Source: Candidatus Woesearchaeota archaeon (lineage in GTDB: Archaea; Nanobdellota; Nanobdellia; Woesearchaeales; GW2011-AR9). From it: a stretch of DNA of 61,792 bases. The notes under the pieces are model-generated. The model ran no database searches and had not been told where the DNA came from. It saw nothing but the letters and a program-made list of their open reading frames with translations. Shown here piece by piece: positions 1-9,453 of this stretch (the first letter of the stretch is position 1; each line of letters starts with the position of its first letter). The DNA lies in the NCBI GenBank assembly GCA_023265685.1, contig JAHFSP010000005.1:1-61792 (forward strand). The letters are read 5' to 3'. Both the position numbers and the translations under genes were made by a program.

Positions 1-72
1 TAAAGACAGTATAAGAGATAAAAATGCTCCAATAGATAGATTAAAGCAATGAGCTAACATCATCTCAAATCA

Positions 73-2607
73 TCATTTCGAGAAAAACTTCCCTAATCCC
101 GTCTGCTCACCTTTACCCAACAACATATCCTCACTATGCCCCAACACATTAAAGATACTCAATACAGCAGGTAAAACTTGATGATGTAAGTAATAATCAG
201 CATCATACTCACCTTCTTTCACATCTTCAACAATACTTGCTCGATCACCAACTGAACCTTGACCTTTAACAATAATATATCGTAAGACCATTCCTGCATG
301 AACTTTCTCGCCACGCTCAACCAACAACCGTGCAACACGAACATGCGGCCCAATAGAACTATATGCGGCAAGTTCACGAGTTAATTGCGTACTAATAACC
401 AACTCTTTAAGAGCCACTCTACCCCCAATCAACTCCGCAATACTCTTCTTGACAAACACCACAGCATCATCTACTTTATCCTTCAAAACAAGTTCCAGCA
501 CTTTCTGTTGCAAATCCTTCGCATACACCGACCAATTACGTCGCACCACCTCAAACCCCGTAATCTTGAGTGTTCCATTTTCCTTAAGCAACGCATACTT
601 CTTCTTCGCACCACGCTCACTCCCTTTCGTGCCTACAAAGATTGCTCGAGGATAATGACCCTCAAATTCTAATTCCATCATCCCCGGTAAAGAAGCATTA
701 ACCTCATCCATAAATCTCAATGCATCTCCAATCTTTTTCAAACCCAAAAGAAAAAAACATGAATCCGTATCACCATACACTACTTCAAAACCATCATGAC
801 GTGCCTGTTCAAGTGTTCGTTGAATATAATATCGCGCATACGCTGTTGTGGATGCAGCACATTCCAAGCAATACCATCGCGCCCCGTAAAATCCCAAATA
901 ACCATAAAATGAATTTGCGAGGATTTTATATGCGTACGAGCGCGCTTCCAAAAAAGCCTCATCTTGCTCTCGACCCGCCACGCGAGCCGCTTTCATATCC
1001 GCTTTTACCTGTGATCGATATCGAATCAAATCCGCCAATACCTGAGGAATAAACCCTGGTTTTGATGAAAACCAATACTCCTCTTTGCCCGGGACATGAA
1101 TCTTTGCTGTTCCATCCTCTACTTTAAACGATTCTGGACCAATGTTATGAGAAGTAATAATTGAGGGATACAGTGAACGAAAATCAAACACAACCACATC
1201 TTTATACAAACCAGGTTTTGGCTCAAAAACAAACGCCCCTTCAATAGACTCATCCATCCTCTCACCAATCTCCTCATCATCGGGTTTGTTAGGAGCAAGA
1301 ACATTAAATCCTATAGCACGATGCAAAATATAACTCTCCACCAACCGACTAAACCGCATCCGAATAACATCAAATGACGGCAACCCCACTATTTTTGTAA
1401 ATTCTTCGATATCAGACCGAAGTTTGAGATACAACCTATAAGTCAGTTTAGTATCCTGAAGGTTATATTCGCAAAACGTTGACAATCGATCAGAACCCTG
1501 ATCCCACAAAATAGAAAGCTCATCTAAATTAACTTCATGTTTCTTCTCACCCAACAACTCTTGTGAAACAGCATTAAGTGAATATGAATCTGTCTTAAGA
1601 TTCTTACCAAAAATATATTTCACGAATTTAAGTAAATCCAAATGTAACATCCCTTTGATACTCACCTCCGTATCGCGTGCTCCCGCTCCACGCCGCTCAT
1701 GAAAGCCTTTTCCATCAGCACCAAAGGTAAACACAACTCCACATTGATGAGCCCTCTCTACAAAATAGGGAAAATCAAATCCATCGGTGAAATAGCCCGT
1801 CACAATATCCGCATCATACGAACACATCAACTCATTAAATCGTTCCAATAACTCTTTCTCCCCAGCCACCGTCTCAACATATTTCAAAGTGTGATGAAAT
1901 TTTTTCCACGTGATAACCTTCTCAAATACTACTCCCGCAGCATCAAAACCATACAAAGCAACCATCAGAATTGGATTAATCCGAGAATCAATCTCCTTTT
2001 TATGAGCATACGTTTCGATATCAATAGCAAGTATTCGTAATGGCACCAGATGAACATCTTTACCCGATACCATCAACACCTGTGTTGCAACAAAATGATG
2101 AACTTTGGAGGAAAGTACAACGAGACGAGAATCTTCTTCTCCCTTACTCTTATCTAATTTTTTCGACTCAATTTCTGCTTCCCATAACACTCCCGGCACT
2201 AACCTCATATCACGAAGATAACGATGAACAAAAAGAATATCTTTTTCATAACAAGCAACGCCCTGCTTCTCAATCTCTTTGGCAATAAGAGGAACCGCTT
2301 TTGGATAATTAGTATATATTTTATAATAGTCTCCAACATGACCAAGGAGTTCTTTCTTAACAATTTCAAACTGCAACACTCGAGCAGCAACTCCTTGTGA
2401 ACCCGATGAAACAGATAAATTCAATAATTTTCTCTCAAAAACGTCTTGCACATTCTGACCATGAGGTACTGTTGCATAAAAGTAAGGAGCATAAGCAACC
2501 CGAACACATACTTTACCATACTTCTCACTACGACCATAAAGCAAAACGAGTACTTTCTCCTTCTCGATAACGTACTCAAAATCATAGGCCACAAATGAGA
2601 GCTTCAT
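73..2607 (-). CDS. polB: Family B DNA polymerase
   Basis: Exo motif ILAIDIETY, polymerase motifs DFRSLYPSIITSHN and YGDTDS. ORF opens at 2640, but MKLSFVAYDFEY at 2607 is the likelier start. Confidence 0.95.
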   Translation of the reverse strand: MKLSFVAYDFEYVIEKEKVLVLLYGRSEKYGKVCVRVAYAPYFYATVPHGQNVQDVFERKLLNLSVSSGSQGVAARVLQFEIVKKELLGHVGDYYKIYTNYPKAVPLIAKEIEKQGVACYEKDILFVHRYLRDMRLVPGVLWEAEIESKKLDKSKGEEDSRLVVLSSKVHHFVATQVLMVSGKDVHLVPLRILAIDIETYAHKKEIDSRINPILMVALYGFDAAGVVFEKVITWKKFHHTLKYVETVAGEKELLERFNELMCSYDADIVTGYFTDGFDFPYFVERAHQCGVVFTFGADGKGFHERRGAGARDTEVSIKGMLHLDLLKFVKYIFGKNLKTDSYSLNAVSQELLGEKKHEVNLDELSILWDQGSDRLSTFCEYNLQDTKLTYRLYLKLRSDIEEFTKIVGLPSFDVIRMRFSRLVESYILHRAIGFNVLAPNKPDDEEIGERMDESIEGAFVFEPKPGLYKDVVVFDFRSLYPSIITSHNIGPESFKVEDGTAKIHVPGKEEYWFSSKPGFIPQVLADLIRYRSQVKADMKAARVAGREQDEAFLEARSYAYKILANSFYGYLGFYGARWYCLECAASTTAYARYYIQRTLEQARHDGFEVVYGDTDSCFFLLGLKKIGDALRFMDEVNASLPGMMELEFEGHYPRAIFVGTKGSERGAKKKYALLKENGTLKITGFEVVRRNWSVYAKDLQQKVLELVLKDKVDDAVVFVKKSIAELIGGRVALKELVISTQLTRELAAYSSIGPHVRVARLLVERGEKVHAGMVLRYIIVKGQGSVGDRASIVEDVKEGEYDADYYLHHQVLPAVLSIFNVLGHSEDMLLGKGEQTGLGKFFSK

Positions 2608-2893
2608 TATCATATAACACAGACAATTTTTTATAAACATTCTGGAAAAAATGGTTCTGTAAAAAATATCAAATTTAAAACAGGAGGGGAAAAAGATGTC
2701 AAAAAATACCGCTGAAATTCTGTGCGAAAGATATTTGTCAGAAAAAATCTAAAAATAGACGAGAAAACCTAAGATTTGAATTATGAACCAACTAAAATCT
2801 AAAAATATCAAAAAACTATCCCTTGTGTGTGGTCTCACAATTTTTATATAGGAGAACAACATCATAACAGATTACAAAAAGTGAAAATGTTAT

Positions 2894-4186
2894 ATGGAAC
2901 CAAAAAAATTCTTATTCATTTCGAAAGACGCGCTTATCAGCGACACCGCCTGGCAAATATCTAAAGAAGGTAACGAAGTTAAGTATTTCATTGAAAGTGT
3001 TTCTGAACGTGAAATTGGTGAAGGTTTTGTTGATAAAGTTGACAATTGGGAAAAAGAAGTAGAGTGGGCAGACGTTATCGTCTTTGATGATGTTCTTGGA
3101 CAAGGTGCATTAGCACAAAAGTTACGTGAACAAGGTAAGCGGGTCATTGGAGGAAGTCCCTACACAGATAAACTTGAAGACGACCGTTCATTTGGTCAAG
3201 AAGAACTCAAAAAACACGGTATTGCCATCTTACCGTACGCAGAATTCACCTCTCTTGATACAGCGATTGCGTACGTCAAAGAAAATCCCGGGAAATATGT
3301 AATTAAACCTAGTGGTGAAGCACAAAACAAGAAAGGATTGCTCTTTGTTGGTGAAGAAGATGATGGAGCTGATGTTATTCGCGTTCTTGAATCATATAAT
3401 AAAACACGATCGGATTACATCACTATTGTCCAACTCCAAAAACGAATCACTGGCGTCGAAGTTGCCGTAGGAGCATTCTTTAACGGTCACGAATTTCTCT
3501 ACCCTATTAACATCAATTTCGAGCATAAAAAACTCTTTAATGGCAATCTTGGCCCCTCAACAGGAGAAATGGGAACCAGTATGTTCTGGAGCATGCCTAA
3601 TCGTCTATTCAATTCAACGCTCAAAAAGATCGAAGAGACTCTTAAAAGAGAACAGTATGTAGGATATATCGATCTTAATTGCATCGTCAACGGAAACGGG
3701 ATCTATCCTCTCGAATTTACAGCAAGATTCGGTTACCCCACAATTGCCATTCAACAAGAAGGTCTCAACATGCCCATTGGCGAATTCTTCTATCGTATGG
3801 CCGATGGAGAAAAATTTGAAATCAAAACTAAGAAAGGCTTTCAAGTGGGGGTACGTATCGTCGTTCCCCCATTTCCATTTTATGACGAAGAAACTTTCGA
3901 ATCACACTCCAAAGGCAGTACCATCGTCTTCAAAAAACCAGATTACAACGGAGTTCATATTGAAGACGTACGTCTTATCGACGGAGAATGGGTCGTCACC
4001 GGCCGCACGGGAATAATTCTGATTGTCTGTGGAACAGGACAGTCCATGCGTGAAGCAAAAAAACAAACCTACAACCGCATCCATAACATCCTGATCCCTC
4101 ACATGTATTACCGTACCGACATCAGTGACCGTTGGTACGAAGACAGTGATAAACTCCACAACTGGGGATATCTCAGAGAAGGGTAA
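2894..4186 (+). CDS. PurD-like ATP-grasp ligase (phosphoribosylamine-glycine ligase family)
   Basis: ATP-grasp pattern YVIKPSGEAQNKKGLLFVG, GPSTGEMGTSMFW, PLEFTARFGYPT. TATA-like TTTTTATATA at 2841-2850. Confidence 0.75.
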   Translation: MEPKKFLFISKDALISDTAWQISKEGNEVKYFIESVSEREIGEGFVDKVDNWEKEVEWADVIVFDDVLGQGALAQKLREQGKRVIGGSPYTDKLEDDRSFGQEELKKHGIAILPYAEFTSLDTAIAYVKENPGKYVIKPSGEAQNKKGLLFVGEEDDGADVIRVLESYNKTRSDYITIVQLQKRITGVEVAVGAFFNGHEFLYPININFEHKKLFNGNLGPSTGEMGTSMFWSMPNRLFNSTLKKIEETLKREQYVGYIDLNCIVNGNGIYPLEFTARFGYPTIAIQQEGLNMPIGEFFYRMADGEKFEIKTKKGFQVGVRIVVPPFPFYDEETFESHSKGSTIVFKKPDYNGVHIEDVRLIDGEWVVTGRTGIILIVCGTGQSMREAKKQTYNRIHNILIPHMYYRTDISDRWYEDSDKLHNWGYLREG

Positions 4187-4252
4187 GGAAAAGAAGGACA
4201 AAAAGTAACAAAAAAAGCATAGTGACAAACAGTACATGAAGGCGCAATTTCT

Positions 4253-5308
4253 ATGAATTCAAATTCAGTAACAAAAAATCTTCAAAAAGGTAATGAACAT
4301 ATATCTCCTTCTACTAACCATAGTCCAGACTCCAATAGTCCGAACCTCAATAACCCCCGTCCTAATACTACTAACCCCAATACTCAAAAAAAAATCAACC
4401 TGAAAGTTATCAAAGACATCCAGGAATGTCAACAACTCTGGAACAAGTACTCCCCCCACAGAACTCTCTGGGATGAATGGGAAATCGCCCTAGTATTCTA
4501 TGATCCACTCATCAGCGAACCCCATTTTATTCTCGTAGAAGATGAAAATAATATACCTCTAGGTCTGTTCCCATTCATTTTCAAAAAAGAAACTGGCCTC
4601 TATCGTATGTTTGGGGGAGATTACGGAGAAGATTACCTCTTTTGGCTTGATCCAATCCACCTCAACATGATTATCCACCACATCCCAGGAGAAATTAAGA
4701 TTTTTGATATCAATGGCGATGCAGCAAAACAGGCTATCAAGAATGACCCAAAGCTCTCAACATTTCTCACATTTGATGATTACCACTATTTTATTGATCT
4801 TGAAAAATTTCATCATAAACTTGAAGAATATCTTCAAACATTTACCAAAAAACATCGCAAAAACTTTCTCTACGACTTACGTAAAATTCAAGAAACCCCT
4901 TACACATTTCACTGGGAAGGCATCGAACACTACGATGATTTTGTCAAATTTAGTGTAGCCAGGTTCCAAGAAGAATCTGATTTTATCGATGAACATTATG
5001 TCCGTTGTTTCAAAAAACTTCTTACTTTATTACACAAAAAACAAAAACTCCTCACTCTCACCGTCTCTTTAGATGGAATACTCCAAGGTCTTGAATTTGC
5101 CGTTTTCGACAAAGGGATATATTACGTGCTCAATGGAGGGTATAACCCCCAACATCAAAACCTAGGAAAACTCATCATCTTCAAACATCTTGAAAATGCA
5201 ATTAAACTCAAAGCCCAACGTATTGATTTCCTCTCCGGCGACACCGGCTGGAAAAAACTCTGGAACTCTCAAACCGAAGAATACTACTCTCTACGAAAAA
5301 TTTCCTAA
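4253..5308 (+). CDS. GNAT/FemAB-like (BioF2-type) acyltransferase domain protein
   Basis: C-terminal half HRKNFLYDLRK...GLEFAVFDKGIYYVLNGGYNPQHQNLGKLIIFKHLENAIKLKAQRIDFLSGDTGWKKLW resembles BioF2-like acetyltransferase domains. Confidence 0.6.
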   Translation: MNSNSVTKNLQKGNEHISPSTNHSPDSNSPNLNNPRPNTTNPNTQKKINLKVIKDIQECQQLWNKYSPHRTLWDEWEIALVFYDPLISEPHFILVEDENNIPLGLFPFIFKKETGLYRMFGGDYGEDYLFWLDPIHLNMIIHHIPGEIKIFDINGDAAKQAIKNDPKLSTFLTFDDYHYFIDLEKFHHKLEEYLQTFTKKHRKNFLYDLRKIQETPYTFHWEGIEHYDDFVKFSVARFQEESDFIDEHYVRCFKKLLTLLHKKQKLLTLTVSLDGILQGLEFAVFDKGIYYVLNGGYNPQHQNLGKLIIFKHLENAIKLKAQRIDFLSGDTGWKKLWNSQTEEYYSLRKIS

Positions 5309-5401
5309 GAAAGATATAAAACAAAGAGATAAAAAGATGAATAAAAAACTTCCTCCAAAAAGAACAGAACAATCCCAAAAGAGATATTCATCGGCTCCAA
5401 C

Positions 5402-6085
5402 ATGAAAGACCAACAACCCCAATTCAATCTCGAACCTGTAAAAGCCTTCTACACCAAACACCTTCAAAAATATGCAGAAGGCGACATTCGTACCATGGGT
5501 TGGCATGACCAAAAAGAATATTGTATACGATTTGGCGTCATGACAGCATTTGCTGATCTTAAAAACCATTCTCTTCTTGATGTCGGCTGTGGTATCGGCG
5601 GACTCTATGATTATCTCAAAGACAAAGGAACCTCTGTTCAATATCACGGAGTAGATATCATGCCTCAAATGATCGAACGAGCACGCAAGAAATATCCCCA
5701 TTCAACAGTCCAACATTCCAATTTCGCAACTCATCAACCAGCAACCGACCCATCATTCCCAGCACCCACCTTCGAAGTATGTAATATTCTCACCCAAGAT
5801 GTACCACACTATGACTACGTGTTCTGCATTGGAGCACTAAATATAGAATCAGACAACTTCCACGAATTTTTCATGTCTATGCTCAATAAAATGATTAGCA
5901 TTGCCCACAAAGGTGTAGGAATCAATTTTTTGTGTAACAAAGACCGCTTATGTGCAGGCCCATACCATTTCGAAAACCCTCTTGAACTTAAAAAAGAACT
6001 TGAACACAAATATAATGTACGCGTCGTTGTTGACAATGAAGAGTCATTAATCGCCGAATGTTGCTTATTTATCTATAAAGAATAG
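5402..6085 (+). CDS. SAM-dependent methyltransferase
   Basis: Motif I LLDVGCGIGGLYDYL and GVDIMPQMIERARKKYP. Confidence 0.8.
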   Translation: MKDQQPQFNLEPVKAFYTKHLQKYAEGDIRTMGWHDQKEYCIRFGVMTAFADLKNHSLLDVGCGIGGLYDYLKDKGTSVQYHGVDIMPQMIERARKKYPHSTVQHSNFATHQPATDPSFPAPTFEVCNILTQDVPHYDYVFCIGALNIESDNFHEFFMSMLNKMISIAHKGVGINFLCNKDRLCAGPYHFENPLELKKELEHKYNVRVVVDNEESLIAECCLFIYKE

Positions 6086-6104
6086 AGAACAGAAATTTAG
6101 GGAT

Positions 6105-6710
6105 TTAGGGTATTCTCTTCAACGACTTAATCAAATAATTAGTTTCTTTCTCTTTTTTGCCACCAGACTCAATTTTACCCCTGTACTGCTCATCAACCTC
6201 ATTAACTCTTCCCTTACTCTCACGACGATTTTCAACATCTCCATGCTTCTCTTCCATTACAGTCGGCTTCTCTTTCAACCCTTCTTTGACAAACGTAATA
6301 GTATCTTTTGAAATTTGAGAAAATAATCTCTCCATCTCATCTTCAGGTAATTGTTTTCCTTCCCATTGTAATGCCAAACCATCATTCTCCATGCGTGGAA
6401 CAATTTCAATGCCAAAATGAGGAACACTTTGGTCAGCCCCCAAACCATTATTGATGATAATATTTGTACCATGACTCCCTAATCCTTCAAAGACCGCTGT
6501 ACTCATTTTTGTTGCCGTATTCACACATTTATTCAAAAGAGCATGTGGTACCAGCTCTAAAATAGTATGATGAACTCGCGGAAACACAACAAGATGCCCA
6601 GGGGTTATCGCCATATCTTTAACTGCTACGACAACATCATTATCTTCAAATAACACTTCTGCTCGACTTTCATGTTGAGCAATATCACAATAATCGCATT
6701 TAGTAGTCAT
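6105..6710 (-). CDS. HIT family protein
   Basis: CDYCDIAQ..., GHLVVFPRVHH, HFGIEIVPR; charged C-terminal tail. Confidence 0.8.
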   Translation of the reverse strand: MTTKCDYCDIAQHESRAEVLFEDNDVVVAVKDMAITPGHLVVFPRVHHTILELVPHALLNKCVNTATKMSTAVFEGLGSHGTNIIINNGLGADQSVPHFGIEIVPRMENDGLALQWEGKQLPEDEMERLFSQISKDTITFVKEGLKEKPTVMEEKHGDVENRRESKGRVNEVDEQYRGKIESGGKKEKETNYLIKSLKRIP

Positions 6711-6722
6711 GGTTTCTCTCTT

Positions 6723-7625
6723 TTATTTAAACAAATTCGCAATATCATCTAACGACACATCTTGTTTTGATGTCTGTTTTTTCTGTAATGGCATCGGATC
6801 CTCTACCCCCTCTTCTGACTCATCTTCCACTTCTCTCTCTTTTGATGAGGTAGTACTTGGTATTGTTCCAAAACCTTTTTTCTTATTGCCCACACTTGAA
6901 GCTTTATCTGATTTCTTCACAGCTAATTTCTTCTTCACAACCCCTTTCCCCAACGCTCTTGCAACTTCTTCAGCATCAATTTCACGAAAGGAAGCATCAA
7001 CAGGTGAATGATCCACAGAATTATCCTTAAACGGTGAAACTCGCTCTCGAACGGCACCTATATCCACAATATGTACATCATTACCTTTTCTCTGCCCTTT
7101 TGCACCAGTTTCAAACGCTTTGGCAACCGCAGTAGCCAGAGCCGTACGAACATTTTCAATCATCGTCTTCTCCAACAACTTCTCACGAGCAGCAAGTAAG
7201 CCATCTCCCTCTTTACGTGCGATAACATGAATCAAAAAATGGGCAGAACGCTGTCCAGCAGCCATCCCATTAGCCACAAAAATGGTTGTACCCGTAACAC
7301 GTAGTGTTCGTAACAAAACCTGAGACAATAACTTACTCAATACAAAAAAATGATCCAAATCCGTTTGTTTAACTTGTGGCATGATCGCATAATGCTCTTT
7401 AGGGACCAATAATAAATGCCCTTTTGCCGCTGGATTAATATCAAGAATAACAATAGTACGCTCATCTTCATAGATTTTCTTTGCAGGAATTTTTCCCTGA
7501 ACAATCTGACAGAAAATACATTGTTGCTTTTGCAACGCAGCAAGCTGCTCTGGACTCATTGACTTAATTTTTTCTTCAAGTTCCTTACGCTGTTCAGCCG
7601 TTAATTGAGACACATCCATCATCAA
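6723..7625 (-). CDS. HIT family protein with extended low-complexity C-terminus
   Basis: CIFCQIVQGKIPAKKIYEDE, GHLLLVPKEHY, HFLIHVIAR. Confidence 0.85.
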   Translation of the reverse strand: MMMDVSQLTAEQRKELEEKIKSMSPEQLAALQKQQCIFCQIVQGKIPAKKIYEDERTIVILDINPAAKGHLLLVPKEHYAIMPQVKQTDLDHFFVLSKLLSQVLLRTLRVTGTTIFVANGMAAGQRSAHFLIHVIARKEGDGLLAAREKLLEKTMIENVRTALATAVAKAFETGAKGQRKGNDVHIVDIGAVRERVSPFKDNSVDHSPVDASFREIDAEEVARALGKGVVKKKLAVKKSDKASSVGNKKKGFGTIPSTTSSKEREVEDESEEGVEDPMPLQKKQTSKQDVSLDDIANLFK

Positions 7626-7677
7626 GAGAAATGAGAAAGAGCTTTATAAAATTATAGCCAGCCTAGATGCTACGTAC

Positions 7678-8493
7678 CTATTCAAAAACGTCTTTCACAT
7701 TTCTAAAGTTCATTTTCACTAACGTTGTAGGATCTAGTCCTTTTTTCCTAACCATCTCCAACGCTTCATGTACATGGGTACTTCCCTTCGGCACAATAAA
7801 ACCCGCCCGACCTGAAATAAATCGTAACTGCTCAAGACCCGCAACTCGAGCAATAATTGATGCAGCAGCAACTTCAAGATACCGACTATCCGCCTTCTCC
7901 TCAATAACATCACCCACTAAACAACCAGGAAATTTATCGACAATATGAGTACCAGAACCCAACGCCACAGCGCATTCTTTATGTAACCTATTAAGCAGAA
8001 GTGTCTGATTAGTGTGAGCGTTATACTCCTCTGGGAGAATACTTCGTACCTCACATGCCGCAACCTCTTTGATTTTACGAGCCAGAGGAACCATCTCTTC
8101 ATCACGTAATTTCTTAGAATCATTCACGCCCATCTCCAACAACTTCGTACGCGCTGCTGCATCTGCTTTAACCGCAGCCACTACAATTCCCCCAAACGTA
8201 TCTCCTTTAAGCGTCTCATCGCTCCCAATAACCCATCCCGTTTCTTTTTCCAGTTCGAACACAGGTGCATCTTGAGTAAAACCCTGCTTAAGAAAAAGAG
8301 TACTAACCTTTGCAACCGCATCTTGTTTACCTTGTATCAACAATTTTCCAGAAGCGTATAAAACGCAACTAACACCCATCCCCTCAAGACGAGTGATTTC
8401 ATGTCCCGTTTTAAGAGGCTGTGAAACAAAACCATGCATACGCAGAAAAGCCAAACTTTTTGTATCAACGTGAATAAAAACAACCATATTCAT
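7678..8493 (-). CDS. rnhC: Ribonuclease HIII
   Basis: GSDETLKGDTFGGIVVAAV, GVNDSKKL; N-terminal TBP-like (DUF3378-type) region typical of RNase HIII. Confidence 0.85.
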   Translation of the reverse strand: MNMVVFIHVDTKSLAFLRMHGFVSQPLKTGHEITRLEGMGVSCVLYASGKLLIQGKQDAVAKVSTLFLKQGFTQDAPVFELEKETGWVIGSDETLKGDTFGGIVVAAVKADAAARTKLLEMGVNDSKKLRDEEMVPLARKIKEVAACEVRSILPEEYNAHTNQTLLLNRLHKECAVALGSGTHIVDKFPGCLVGDVIEEKADSRYLEVAAASIIARVAGLEQLRFISGRAGFIVPKGSTHVHEALEMVRKKGLDPTTLVKMNFRNVKDVFE

Positions 8494-8588
8494 CTCCCTC
8501 TTCTATATCGTCTTTGCTAAACATCAATACTAAAACAAATATCATTAATAAATATTCTTTCTAACCATACTTATTTTCATCATTTCCA

Positions 8589-9407
8589 TCACTTCCCTTC
8601 GAAATCCCCAAGACTTTTCTGTCTTTTTGCTTCTTCAATTCTCTTATAAGATTGCCAGCGTGTTCGAAAAAGACCCGGAAATTTGTCATGATGCGCAGCA
8701 AGAAATCGCTGGGTTTTTGGATCTGACGTATACCCTGAACCAAAATCAATACCAATCTCACGTTTAAGTCGATCAATCCAGCGATCACGCATGACCTTAG
8801 CCACAATCGATGCCGCACTAACAACCAGGTGATTGACATCTGCTTTATGTTCAACCACCAAAACAATCGAATCATGTAACGGAGGAGGTATTTTATCATG
8901 GAAATATTTCTTGTACGATTCAATATTCACACTTGGACAATCAATGATAGCTTTGTCTGGTGCAAGCTCGCTAACCATTCGTGAACTCGTATCTGCCTCC
9001 AGCCAGTTCAAATTTGATTCAGACAACGACAAGTCAATCGCATCAGGTTCGATAACCTCTACTCGAAAATCATGTACAACCTCTCGCAACCTTTCAAAAA
9101 GATCCTCGCGTACTTCAGAACTAAGTTGCTTGCTATCTTTAACCCCTAACCACGCCAGTTTTTGAATCTCCTCCTCTTTAAATGCCAGTGCTGCCATCAC
9201 CATCGGACCCAATACAGGACCACGACCAGCTTCATCAACACCTACAATGATTTGAGAACGTTGAGAAGACACAGGAGAAGAAGAAAGAGAAGACCCCTCC
9301 TTTTTTGTACGTGTTGAAGCTTTATCTTCAGACAATACCGGTGCTGATTTTATATTCTTCAACCTAGAAAAAACAGTCTCGGGAATTATAGCTTTGCGTA
9401 TAGCCAT
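8589..9407 (-). CDS. rnhB: Ribonuclease HII
   Basis: IIVGVDEAGRGPVLGPMVMAAL, LGVKDSKQLS, VVSAASIVAKVMRD. Confidence 0.95.
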   Translation of the reverse strand: MAIRKAIIPETVFSRLKNIKSAPVLSEDKASTRTKKEGSSLSSSPVSSQRSQIIVGVDEAGRGPVLGPMVMAALAFKEEEIQKLAWLGVKDSKQLSSEVREDLFERLREVVHDFRVEVIEPDAIDLSLSESNLNWLEADTSSRMVSELAPDKAIIDCPSVNIESYKKYFHDKIPPPLHDSIVLVVEHKADVNHLVVSAASIVAKVMRDRWIDRLKREIGIDFGSGYTSDPKTQRFLAAHHDKFPGLFRTRWQSYKRIEEAKRQKSLGDFEGK

Positions 9408-9453
9408 ATAAAGCTAAATGTGAAGAGCAATTATATACTTTACTCTAAAAAAA

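Noticed and set aside
720-1052. 110-aa plus-strand ORF inside polB
   Set aside because: Antisense shadow ORF of a well-supported polymerase gene; same reasoning applies to most other short overlapping ORFs in the track.
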